Shown here: one piece after another, positions 1 to 8,734 of the stretch
How the letters are laid out: every line of letters starts with the position of its first letter
Position numbering within the stretch: position 1 is the stretch's first letter
NCBI GenBank assembly: GCA_018968785.1
Contig: JAGWZN010000010.1
Location: 1 to 11,316, forward strand
DNA: 11,316 bases
Direction: 5' to 3'
DNA from: Patescibacteria group bacterium
GTDB taxonomy: Bacteria > Patescibacteriota > UBA1384 > CAILIB01
The notes under the pieces: generated by a model
Seen by the model: only the letters and a program-made list of their open reading frames with translations
Told to the model about the DNA's origin: nothing
Database searches by the model: none
Made by a program: the position numbers and the translations under genes

Positions 1-1
1 G

Positions 2-340
2 TTTAACGTACTGGTACGCGAGTTGCAAGGTCTCGGTTTAGAAGTGAAGCTGATCACTGAGGAAGGCGAAATTGAGCCGGTTGATAAACCAATAGTTCAA
101 GTGCAGCCAGGGCAGAGTAGTTCCGTAGCCGATACGGATGAAGACGACGAAGATGAGGAAGACGACTTTGACGATAACTTAGACGATGAGGGGGGGAACG
201 AGGAAGTGTCGGATGAGGATATAGCCAACACCGATAACGAAGAAGACGCCGCTCTGACCGAATTCGACCTTCCCAGTGGAGAAGAGGGGATGGAAAACAG
301 CGACAGCGGAGATGATACCGAAGAATCCGAACTAGCCTAA
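2..340 (+). CDS. rpoB: RNA polymerase beta subunit, C-terminal end (partial)
   Basis: This is the last 112 codons of the RNA polymerase beta subunit; the 5' part lies outside the window. The first visible residues, FNVLVRELQGLGLEV, match the conserved RpoB C-terminus (family pattern SFNVLVKELQSLGL), which packs against RpoC in the core enzyme. The usual protein ends soon after this motif. Here it continues with a low-complexity tail: the final 70 residues (bases 128-337) hold 36 Asp/Glu and no Lys or Arg. The coding sequence includes a run of seven G at 190-196. It stops with TAA, and rpoC begins 9 bp later, the classic rpoBC arrangement. The identity is certain from motif and neighbour. The role of the tail is unknown; it is probably disordered. 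Confidence 0.96.
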   Translation, partial: FNVLVRELQGLGLEVKLITEEGEIEPVDKPIVQVQPGQSSSVADTDEDDEDEEDDFDDNLDDEGGNEEVSDEDIANTDNEEDAALTEFDLPSGEEGMENSDSGDDTEESELA

Positions 341-349
341 CCCACACGT

Positions 350-3300
350 ATGAACATATTTGACACAAGCGAACAAACAAACGACTTTCAAGCGGTTCAG
401 CTTCGGGTGGCCAGTCCGGAGACGATTCTTACCTGGTCGCACGGTGAAGTACTGAAACCGGAAACAATTAACTACCGGACCCAAAAACCGGAGCGGGACG
501 GCCTATTCTGCGAAAAGATTTTCGGTCCCACCAAAGATTACGAATGTTACTGCGGCAAGTATAAAAAGATCCGCTACAAAGGCATTATCTGCGATAAATG
601 CGGCGTAGAGATTACCAAATCGTACGTTCGCAGGGTGCGGATGGGCCATATTGATCTGGCAGTTCCGGTAGCTCATATCTGGTACGTCCAAGGTGTGCCG
701 TCCGTGCTGGGCATGCTGTTGGATATATCGGTATCCGATCTGGAAAAGATTATTTATTTCGCCGCTTACGTGGTACTGGAAGTGGATGAGGAGATCCGCA
801 AAACGGCACTGGAGCAGTTAGATAACGAATATCAAGAGATGCGCCAGCAGCTGCTTGGCGGTAAAAACGCCTCGGAAGTCAGCGGCGATGAACTACTAAA
901 GCTGCAACAGTTCGAGAGTTCGTATAAAGACGCGAAAAACGAACTGGAGCGAATTCAGCCCCGTCAGGTAATTTCCGAGATCACTTACCATGATTTCTCA
1001 CTTAAGTACGGCTCATTGATCCGGGTTGGTATCGGCGCGGAAGCGGTGAAAGAGCTGCTCAAGCGGATCGATTTGGACAAAGGCATTGAAGATCTGAAGC
1101 TGGAGGCAGAGACCGCCAGTCCGGTAAACCGCCGCCGGGTTATCCGTCGGCTGAAACTGTACACAGACCTGAAAAAGGCGAGCACGAACCCGCAGTGGCT
1201 GGTGTTGTCCCGTCTGCCAGTTATTCCGCCGGATCTCCGTCCGATGGTGCAATTGGATGGCGGCCGCTTCGCGGCTTCCGATCTGAACGATCTGTATCGT
1301 CGGGTACTGAACCGCAACAACCGGCTTAAAAAGCTGCTCAACAGCGGTGCGCCAGAGGTAATTACGCGCAATGAGAAGCGGATGCTCCAGGAGGCGGTTG
1401 ACGCCTTAATTGACAATAACGCCCGCCGCGGCAAGGCGGCTGCCCCAACCGGCGCGAAGCGCAAACTGAAAAGTCTCTCCGATATGCTGCGTGGAAAACA
1501 AGGCCGGTTCCGGCAGAATCTGCTAGGAAAACGGGTAGACTACTCCGGCCGCTCGGTGATTGTCGTCGGTCCGAATCTGAAGCTGAATCAGTGCGGATTA
1601 CCGAAAGAGATGGCGCTGGAGCTATTTAAGCCGTTCGTTATTGGCAAGCTGATCAGCGAAGGGTATGTGCACAACGTTAAAAACGCGACCAGGCTTATTG
1701 AAAGCGGGGAGACATTTGTCTGGGATATTCTGGAAAATATCACCAACGATCACTTTGTACTCCTCAACCGCGCGCCAACTTTGCACCGTCTCGGTATTCA
1801 GGCGTTCAAACCGGTACTGATTGAAGGAAAGTCGATTCAGATTCACCCTCTGGTTTGTACCGCCTATAACGCCGACTTCGATGGCGACCAGATGGCTGTT
1901 CATGTGCCGCTCTCTAAGCAGGCACAGGAAGAAGCTTCCCGTATTATGTGCTCCAGCCATAATCTACTGAAGCCGGCTTCCGGTGAGGTAGTGGTGGCTC
2001 CGACAAAGGATATGATTCTCGGCTGCTACTATATGACCGTTCCGGTGGATGGTGAAACCGGTGATGGTAAGGTATTTGCCAATCAAAATGAAGCGATTAT
2101 GGCGTATGACGAAGGAGTAATCACCCTCCGATCTAAGATAAAGATCGCTCTGGATGGCGCCTTAATTGATACGACCGTCGGCCAGGTTCTGTTTAATCAG
2201 GTGGTACCGGAAGAGCTGGGTTATCAGGCCTCGATTATGGACAAGAAAGCGATTGCCCGGCTGATCGCCCGTTCCTTCCGTGAGCTCGGATTGGAGCGTA
2301 CCGCTGAATTCGTGGATAATCTGAAAGATATCGGTTTCAAATACGCCGAATACTCCGGCATTACCTTTAATATGGCCGATATCGTCATACCGGAGAGCAA
2401 GTCCGAAGTGTTAGCGAAGGCGGAAAGCGAGCTGGAGAGTATTGACCAGCAGTACCGCCGCGGTCTGATCACTCAAGAGGAGCGGTACGTCAAAACGGTT
2501 GAACTGTGGCTGGAAGCGTCTAAAACCTTGGAGAGCGAAGTTATGAAAGGTTTCCTGCCAACCAATCCGATCATGACCATTTTTAAGTCCGGCGCTCGGG
2601 GCGCGGTCACCAATATCAACCAGATTGCCGGTATGAAAGGTCTGGTCGCTAACCCATCCGGAAACATTATTGAGATTCCCATTAAGAATAACTTTAAGCA
2701 AGGTTTGTCCGTATTTGAATACTTCGTTTCGACCCACGGTTCCCGAAAAGGACGGGCCGATACCGCCTTGCGTACTTCCGACGCCGGTTATCTGACCCGA
2801 CGGTTGGTGGATGTCGCTCAGGATGTGGTTGTCGCTCAGGATGACTGCGGCACTGAGGCTGGTATTTACATATATAAAGAAGATATTATGGAGGCCGGCG
2901 ACCGGTTCGAGGACGCTCTCATCGGCCGGTTCCTCTGGGGAGATCACGGCGACGTGAAGAGCGGCTCCATGATTACCGAGGCGATTGCCAAACAGTTAGT
3001 GGAGAGCGGTTTGGATCGGGTTGGCGTCCGCTCGCCGCTTCACTGCCGCGCTATTTGGGGCATCTGCCAAAAGTGTTACGGCCACAACCTGGCTACCGGC
3101 TCCCTGGTGGAGCATGGTGAAGCGGTTGGTATCATTGCCGCGCAGGCAATCGGCGAACCGGGCACGCAGCTAACCATGAAAACCTTCCATATGGGGGGAG
3201 TCGCTCAGACCGGTGGCGATATTACCAACGGTCTTCCCCGGGTTGAGGAGCTGTTTGAAGCGCGTTCTCCCAAGACTCCGGCGGTGGTAGCCGAATCTGC

Positions 3301-4081
3301 CGGTACCGTACTGATTGAAGAACAGGGCGATGACTTGACGCTGACCGTCAAGTCAAAGACGCCGGAAGTATCTATTCTGGAGATTCCGAACGGATATACT
3401 GTGGCGATCCAGTCGGGTGACTCGGTTCAAGCTAAGGATGTTATCGCCCGCAGCGAAGACGGACATACCGTGCGGACGACCATGAGCGGAACTGCCAAAG
3501 TAGAGGATGGAAAAGTTGTGATCACTTCTCATGAAAACGCGGAGCGTCAGTACACCTTATCTTCCACTGCCGCTCTGAAAGTTGAGCACGGTAGCCAGGT
3601 GGAAAAAGGCCAGCCGCTCACCGAAGGGCATCTTGACCTGCAGCAGCTGCTGATCCTGACCGGCCGTGCCGGAGTGGAGCGGTATGTTATCAACGAGGTG
3701 CAGAAGATCTACTCCTCTCAAGGCCAGTCGATTAACAATAAGCACATCGAGATTATTGTCCGGCAGATGCTGTCAAAGATGCAGGTAACCGATCCGGGCA
3801 GCAGCCAGTACATTACTGGACAGACCATTGACCAGACCGATCTGTTCCTGGAAGACACGGTTAAGCAGGGGGTAAAGGCTGAGCAGCTTCTGCTCGGCAT
3901 CACCCGTGTTTCTCTGCGAACCAAGAGCTTCCTTTCCGCCGCTTCCTTTCAGGAGACCACTTCGGTTTTGATTGACGCGGCTGTTCAAGCTAAGCGTGAT
4001 GAGCTGCGCGGCTTGAAAGAGAACGTAATTATTGGTAAGCTGATCCCGGCTGGTACCGGTTTTAATCAAGAAGAAAGGTAA
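350..4081 (+). CDS. rpoC: DNA-directed RNA polymerase subunit beta' (RpoC)
   Basis: Largest subunit of the core RNA polymerase; it carries the catalytic Mg-binding aspartates. Visible landmarks are the N-terminal zinc ribbon (Cys66, Cys68, Cys81, Cys84), the KRVDYSGRSVIVVGPNL segment near the active-centre cleft, the catalytic NADFDGDQ motif at residues 507-514 (Asp509, 511, 513), SGARG at 747-751, the bridge-helix region from THGSRKG at about 795, a second zinc site (Cys833, Cys899, Cys906, Cys909), and the trigger loop around MKTFH at 943-947. The trigger loop runs straight into DITNGLPRVEELFEAR, so the large enterobacterial insertion is absent. Residues of roughly 985-1090 look like a beta-rich barrel-sandwich domain. 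The C-terminus ends shortly after the conserved ENVIIGKLIPAGTGF. At 1243 aa it is complete and compact. The ATG at 350 has no Shine-Dalgarno motif; translation may be coupled to rpoB, which stops 9 bp upstream. Confidence 0.99.
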   Translation: MNIFDTSEQTNDFQAVQLRVASPETILTWSHGEVLKPETINYRTQKPERDGLFCEKIFGPTKDYECYCGKYKKIRYKGIICDKCGVEITKSYVRRVRMGHIDLAVPVAHIWYVQGVPSVLGMLLDISVSDLEKIIYFAAYVVLEVDEEIRKTALEQLDNEYQEMRQQLLGGKNASEVSGDELLKLQQFESSYKDAKNELERIQPRQVISEITYHDFSLKYGSLIRVGIGAEAVKELLKRIDLDKGIEDLKLEAETASPVNRRRVIRRLKLYTDLKKASTNPQWLVLSRLPVIPPDLRPMVQLDGGRFAASDLNDLYRRVLNRNNRLKKLLNSGAPEVITRNEKRMLQEAVDALIDNNARRGKAAAPTGAKRKLKSLSDMLRGKQGRFRQNLLGKRVDYSGRSVIVVGPNLKLNQCGLPKEMALELFKPFVIGKLISEGYVHNVKNATRLIESGETFVWDILENITNDHFVLLNRAPTLHRLGIQAFKPVLIEGKSIQIHPLVCTAYNADFDGDQMAVHVPLSKQAQEEASRIMCSSHNLLKPASGEVVVAPTKDMILGCYYMTVPVDGETGDGKVFANQNEAIMAYDEGVITLRSKIKIALDGALIDTTVGQVLFNQVVPEELGYQASIMDKKAIARLIARSFRELGLERTAEFVDNLKDIGFKYAEYSGITFNMADIVIPESKSEVLAKAESELESIDQQYRRGLITQEERYVKTVELWLEASKTLESEVMKGFLPTNPIMTIFKSGARGAVTNINQIAGMKGLVANPSGNIIEIPIKNNFKQGLSVFEYFVSTHGSRKGRADTALRTSDAGYLTRRLVDVAQDVVVAQDDCGTEAGIYIYKEDIMEAGDRFEDALIGRFLWGDHGDVKSGSMITEAIAKQLVESGLDRVGVRSPLHCRAIWGICQKCYGHNLATGSLVEHGEAVGIIAAQAIGEPGTQLTMKTFHMGGVAQTGGDITNGLPRVEELFEARSPKTPAVVAESAGTVLIEEQGDDLTLTVKSKTPEVSILEIPNGYTVAIQSGDSVQAKDVIARSEDGHTVRTTMSGTAKVEDGKVVITSHENAERQYTLSSTAALKVEHGSQVEKGQPLTEGHLDLQQLLILTGRAGVERYVINEVQKIYSSQGQSINNKHIEIIVRQMLSKMQVTDPGSSQYITGQTIDQTDLFLEDTVKQGVKAEQLLLGITRVSLRTKSFLSAASFQETTSVLIDAAVQAKRDELRGLKENVIIGKLIPAGTGFNQEER
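4074..4078 (+). promoter_or_regulatory. Ribosome binding site of rpsL
   Basis: AAAGG lies 10 bases before the rpsL ATG and overlaps the last rpoC codons. It is one of only three recognisable Shine-Dalgarno motifs in the window, and a weak one. Confidence 0.5.
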
Positions 4082-4088
4082 TTAAGGT

Positions 4089-4496
4089 ATGCCAACTATT
4101 AACCAACTTTTGCGAAAACCACGCGTCACTCCCAAGCGAAAGGTCAACGCGCCGGTTTTAAAGTCGACCTTTAACTCGTTCCGCCGCCGCCACGTTCCGC
4201 TTAACTGTCCGCAGAAACGCGGCGTTTGCGTGAAGGTGTTCACTACCACCCCAAAGAAACCGAACTCGGCACAACGGAAGGTCGCCCGGGTTCGCCTCAC
4301 GAATGGTATGGAGACCAACGCCTATATTATGGGGGAGGGACATAATCTGCAAGAACACTCGGTCGTAATGATTCGGGGCGGACGGGTGAAAGATCTGCCG
4401 GGAATCCGGTACCATATTATCCGCGGCAAATTGGATGCCCAAGGCGTCAAGAACCGTAAGAAAAGCCGCAGTCATTACGGTACCAAAAAATCTTAA
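4089..4496 (+). CDS. rpsL: 30S ribosomal protein S12 (uS12)
   Basis: Small-subunit protein at the decoding centre that contributes to tRNA selection accuracy. The 135-aa sequence is full length and begins MPTINQLLRKPR, the family N-terminus. The loop TTTPKKPNSAQRKVARV carries Lys56-Lys57; Lys57 corresponds to E. coli Lys43, a classic streptomycin-resistance position, and is the sensitive-type residue. The second conserved loop, GGRVKDLPGIRYH, has Lys101 and Asp102; the Asp corresponds to the methylthiolated residue of E. coli S12. An insertion of about 14 residues before the first loop (HVPLNCPQKRGVCVKV region) is like the longer S12 of Gram-positive bacteria. It starts 7 bp after rpoC and ends 74 bp before rpsG, in the standard str-operon order. 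Confidence 0.99.
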   Translation: MPTINQLLRKPRVTPKRKVNAPVLKSTFNSFRRRHVPLNCPQKRGVCVKVFTTTPKKPNSAQRKVARVRLTNGMETNAYIMGEGHNLQEHSVVMIRGGRVKDLPGIRYHIIRGKLDAQGVKNRKKSRSHYGTKKS

Positions 4497-4523
4497 TTTT
4501 ACCTTATATCTAACATAGAAAGG

Positions 4524-4562
4524 GTCGGCCGCAGTACCTCTCTCAGGGAAAGCACGGCCGAC
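4524..4562 (+). promoter_or_regulatory. GC-rich hairpin upstream of rpsG, candidate S7 control site
   Basis: An 8-bp perfect inverted repeat, GTCGGCCG (4524-4531) and CGGCCGAC (4555-4562), encloses a 23-base loop. The right arm ends 8 bases before the rpsG ATG. No T-tract follows, so it does not look like an intrinsic terminator. The only purine-rich, SD-like stretch (AGGGAAAG) sits inside the loop. In E. coli, S7 represses the str operon by binding the rpsL-rpsG intercistronic mRNA, so a structure in this gap may have a similar role. That role is inference; the inverted repeat is directly visible. Each arm contains the self-complementary hexamer CGGCCG. Confidence 0.5.
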
Positions 4563-4570
4563 ACAACAGC

Positions 4571-5044
4571 ATGAGAGGATCGCATAAAGCCAACCGACCG
4601 CTTTTGGACCCTGATCCGAAATTCGGCTCAATTACCGTCGCGAAACTGATTAACTATCTGATGAAGAACGGGAAGAAAGAAGTAGCGCGCAAGATTGCTT
4701 ACGCGGCTATTGAACAGGCGGCTGAGAAACTGTCAGCCGATCCGTTGGATGTCGTGGAAACGGCAATCAAAAATATTTCACCGGTAATCGAAGTGCGGGG
4801 CCGCCGGGTGGGTGGCGCCAATCTTCAGGTACCGATTGAAGTGTCTCGTACCCGCCGCTTAATGCTGGCGATGCGCTGGCTGCTGGCTGCCGCCCGTTCC
4901 GCCAAAGGTCGGCCAATGGCTGAGAAGCTGGCGAAAGAGCTGGTCGATGCGTATAATAATGAAGGTACCGCTGTAAAGAAAAAGGAAGAGACACATCGAA
5001 TGGCGGAAGCCAACCGGGCCTTCGCTCATTTCGCTCGTTATTAG
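4571..5044 (+). CDS. rpsG: 30S ribosomal protein S7 (uS7)
   Basis: Primary 16S rRNA-binding protein that nucleates assembly of the 30S head and lies near the E site. The 157 aa match the usual bacterial length. Recognisable segments are SITVAKLINYLMKNGKKEVA, the QVPIEVSRTRRLMLAMRWL stretch, and the C-terminal KKKEETHRMAEANRAFAHFARY. The N-terminus (MRGSHKANRPLLDPDPKFGS) lacks the common MPRRG opening, but no better start exists in frame. There is no Shine-Dalgarno site before the ATG at 4571; a hairpin ends 8 bases upstream. In E. coli S7 is the autogenous repressor of this operon. The gene ends in TAG. Confidence 0.98.
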   Translation: MRGSHKANRPLLDPDPKFGSITVAKLINYLMKNGKKEVARKIAYAAIEQAAEKLSADPLDVVETAIKNISPVIEVRGRRVGGANLQVPIEVSRTRRLMLAMRWLLAAARSAKGRPMAEKLAKELVDAYNNEGTAVKKKEETHRMAEANRAFAHFARY

Positions 5045-5057
5045 CAAAAATATAAGA

Positions 5058-5078
5058 AGTAGAAGGTTCCTTCTTACT
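5058..5078 (+). other. Small A/T-rich hairpin in the rpsG-fusA gap
   Basis: AGTAGAAGG (5058-5066) can pair with CCTTCTTACT (5069-5078) with a single bulged T; the effective loop is four bases. The pyrimidine-rich GCTTTCTCTT follows, without a true T-run. It could be a weak attenuator, an mRNA processing or stability element, or chance. The fold is visible; function is unsupported. Confidence 0.3.
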
Positions 5079-5086
5079 GCTTTCTC

Positions 5087-5107
5087 TTAACCCTTAACCC
5101 TCGACCC
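5087..5107 (+). repeat. Three tandem 7-mers directly before fusA
   Basis: TTAACCC, TTAACCC and TCGACCC lie back to back, followed by TCC and the fusA ATG at 5111. The leader is therefore C-rich and contains CCTCC, the opposite of a Shine-Dalgarno motif. The array is short and could be chance. No ribosome binding site can be assigned to fusA. Confidence 0.45.
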
Positions 5108-5110
5108 TCC

Positions 5111-7207
<2,097 letters not shown>

Positions 7208-7218
7208 TCAATAGTAAA

Positions 7219-7224
7219 GGGAGG
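7219..7224 (+). promoter_or_regulatory. Ribosome binding site of the membrane-anchored protein gene
   Basis: GGGAGG, within a longer AAAGGGAGGG stretch, lies 10 bases before the ATG at 7235. It is a good Shine-Dalgarno motif, unlike most genes here, and fixes the start of an otherwise unrecognised gene. Confidence 0.7.
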
Positions 7225-7234
7225 GCAATCGGCA

Positions 7235-7894
7235 ATGAAATTTTTGCGATCTGTGGGAGTCGTTCTCCTGTTTGTTCTGATCGGGGCCGGAGTCGGACTG
7301 CTGGCTTTTTATCTGCAACACGGTTTTCCTCGTGTCACGTCCGCCTCAACCACTCCGACTCCAGCGCCAACCGCTGCACCAGAAGCAACCTACACTGACA
7401 CAGACAGTCAAATCTCTTTTCCCCTTCCGAAAAATAGTCTGATCTCAGAGAGTTCGCTTCAAGATTCGACCGGAGCGCTGCAAGGAAAAACGTTGCGGTT
7501 CTATACGAAGGCCAGCGATACCACATTAAAGCCGACTTCGTTGACGGTTTATATCATTAATAAAGCCGAGAGTACGACGTCGTATTCTACATCGAGCCAG
7601 GCCGCCTTCATTCGAAAGATTACAACCGGCTATCGGCTGGAAAGCGGAAGCTTGAATAAACCGCCGGAGCGTTATCTTGCCGCTGACGGCGCCACTTTGG
7701 ATCTCTACCAAAAAGATACAGAGAATGCGGAAGTAGTGATTGTAAACGCCGGATCAGCCGATCAGAACGGTACTGTCTTCTCAGCTTCCGATATCGCTGC
7801 TATACTGAATGCACTTACAGTTCATATACCGACGCCGGCCGCTCCTACGACCACCCAACCGTCCGCCACTACCTCGGCGCTCCTAAATCTTTAA
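7235..7894 (+). CDS. Membrane-anchored extracytoplasmic protein of unknown function
   Basis: I do not recognise this 219-aa protein. It opens with MKFLR and a hydrophobic helix at about residues 7-27, rich in Val, Leu, Gly and Ala, consistent with an uncleaved anchor or signal peptide with the C-terminus outside. A Thr/Pro/Ala-rich linker follows (about 35-52), then a soluble domain of about 140 residues (53-195) with alternating hydrophobic strands (LRFYT, SLTVYIIN, LDLYQ, AEVVIVN) and a closing helix (SDIAAILNAL). The end is again Thr/Pro-rich. There is no Cys, so it is not a lipoprotein, and no Trp. The pattern resembles small PsbP-like beta proteins, but only loosely. It sits 27 bp after fusA and 4 bp before radC, so it is probably co-transcribed with both. 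The strong ribosome binding site and intact frame indicate a real gene. Confidence 0.8.
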   Translation: MKFLRSVGVVLLFVLIGAGVGLLAFYLQHGFPRVTSASTTPTPAPTAAPEATYTDTDSQISFPLPKNSLISESSLQDSTGALQGKTLRFYTKASDTTLKPTSLTVYIINKAESTTSYSTSSQAAFIRKITTGYRLESGSLNKPPERYLAADGATLDLYQKDTENAEVVIVNAGSADQNGTVFSASDIAAILNALTVHIPTPAAPTTTQPSATTSALLNL

Positions 7895-7898
7895 CCGT

Positions 7899-8630
7899 AT
7901 GGGAACCGCGTCCGCTTCCTATCTTGTACGGCCATCCAGCCAGTATAAAATTGAGGACAAACCGCGTGAAGCGCTACCGATCCGGCGACTACAGATTGAC
8001 GGAGCCGATACTCTTGCTGTAAACGAGCTGGTACAGATTGCTCTGGGAAAGGTTGATAACTTTGAAAGCATTATCCAAGAGTACGGCATTCAATTTTTAA
8101 CCGGTTTAAATACGGTTGAAGATATCGTTGACGCGCTTCATCTTGACCATCTTCAGGCGACCCGGCTACTGGCAATTTTAGCTCTGGGAAAACGATTATT
8201 CGGACACAGTCAGGGGTCATTGGTACAAATCCGGGGGATCGAGGACGTCTACCAATACTCCCGGCCGATGATTCATCTGGCAAAAGAGCAGCTCAGGGTA
8301 TACCTGATCAACAGCCGATACCAGTTAATTCACGAAGAGACGGTAGCAATTGGCAGCACTGAATATATCCATATCGCCGCTAAGGACATCTTTCAAGCCG
8401 CCGTCGAACGTCGGGTGTCAGCGGTGATTCTGGTTCATAACCATCCGTCCGGTGATCCGACGCCCAGCCAATCCGATTATGACTTTACCGCCTCCATGAT
8501 CGAGGCCGGCAAACTGCTCGGTATTGAGGTTTTGGACCATGTGATTATCGGACTGGACAGTTACGCTAGTTCTCTGCCGGTTCAGGAGGGAAAAGCCGGC
8601 CAACACCTTTCTAAAGCTGTTGACAAATAA
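7899..8630 (+). CDS. radC: RadC family JAMM/MPN+ domain protein
   Basis: RadC-like protein (UPF0758 family) of 243 aa. The C-terminal half has the JAMM zinc-hydrolase signature HNHPSGDPTPSQSD at residues 180-193 (His180, His182, Asp193), with a candidate catalytic Glu at 146 or 147 and the family's DHVIIG strand. Residues of about 25-100 match the helical N-terminal domain only weakly, with KPREALP in place of the usual PRERL opening. The C-terminus is also unusual: after DHVIIG the common Y-x-S-F-x-E-x-G end is altered, and about 15 polar residues follow. The family's biochemical role is unsettled; early links to DNA repair are disputed. The ATG lies 4 bp after the previous stop with no Shine-Dalgarno motif, suggesting translational coupling. 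Its last codons contain the -35 box of the tuf promoter. Confidence 0.9.
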   Translation: MGTASASYLVRPSSQYKIEDKPREALPIRRLQIDGADTLAVNELVQIALGKVDNFESIIQEYGIQFLTGLNTVEDIVDALHLDHLQATRLLAILALGKRLFGHSQGSLVQIRGIEDVYQYSRPMIHLAKEQLRVYLINSRYQLIHEETVAIGSTEYIHIAAKDIFQAAVERRVSAVILVHNHPSGDPTPSQSDYDFTASMIEAGKLLGIEVLDHVIIGLDSYASSLPVQEGKAGQHLSKAVDK

Positions 8631-8648
8631 GCTTTCTTTCAGTATACT
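8620..8648 (+). promoter_or_regulatory. Strong sigma70-type promoter for tuf
   Basis: TTGACA (8620-8625) is a perfect -35 box. A 17-bp spacer leads to TATACT (8643-8648), which matches five of six -10 positions. The -35 box lies within the last radC codons (Val-Asp-Lys-stop). Transcription would start near 8655, giving a leader of about 80 bases before tuf. It would drive tuf and probably the following S10-operon genes. Confidence 0.8.
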
Positions 8649-8665
8649 CAGCTTTGTACGGGTAA

Positions 8666-8694
8666 TTCGCTTTACCTATTGATAGTGGTATATT
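8666..8694 (+). promoter_or_regulatory. Possible second, extended -10 promoter for tuf
   Basis: TGGTATATT (8686-8694) is an extended -10 element (TGn plus TATATT, five of six). A -35 match at 17 bp spacing (TTCGCT, 8666-8671) is poor. The same bases 8661-8676 form a 5-bp hairpin (GGTAA and TTACC). It could be a secondary start or just A/T-rich leader. Confidence 0.3.
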
Positions 8695-8723
8695 TTACTT
8701 TGAACCAATCCAATACATAATTG

Positions 8724-8730
8724 AAAGGAG
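8724..8730 (+). promoter_or_regulatory. Ribosome binding site of tuf
   Basis: AAAGGAG ends 4 bases before the tuf ATG. It is the best Shine-Dalgarno motif in the window, fitting the very high expression expected for EF-Tu. Confidence 0.8.
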
Positions 8731-8734
8731 CTCG

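Noticed and set aside
54..380. Minus-strand open frame of 108 codons opposite the acidic rpoB tail
   Set aside because: Its Arg/Leu/Tyr-rich product is the expected mirror of GA-rich acidic codons; no start signal or family likeness.
985..1464. Minus-strand open frame of 159 codons inside rpoC
   Set aside because: Lies wholly opposite conserved RpoC sequence, low-complexity Ser/Arg-rich product, no ribosome binding site; a shadow frame.
2411..2947. Minus-strand open frame of 178 codons inside rpoC
   Set aside because: The longest antisense frame, but opposite the bridge-helix region and resembling no protein I know.
4524..4562. rpsL-rpsG hairpin as an intrinsic terminator
   Set aside because: The loop is 23 bases and no T-run follows; termination here would cut off rpsG and fusA.
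4158..4631. Minus-strand open frame spanning rpsL and the start of rpsG
   Set aside because: Overlaps two certain ribosomal-protein genes; its product shows no family features.
5029..5056. Possible fusA promoter with TATAAG at 5051-5056
   Set aside because: The -10 box is fair, but no acceptable -35 box lies 16-18 bp upstream.
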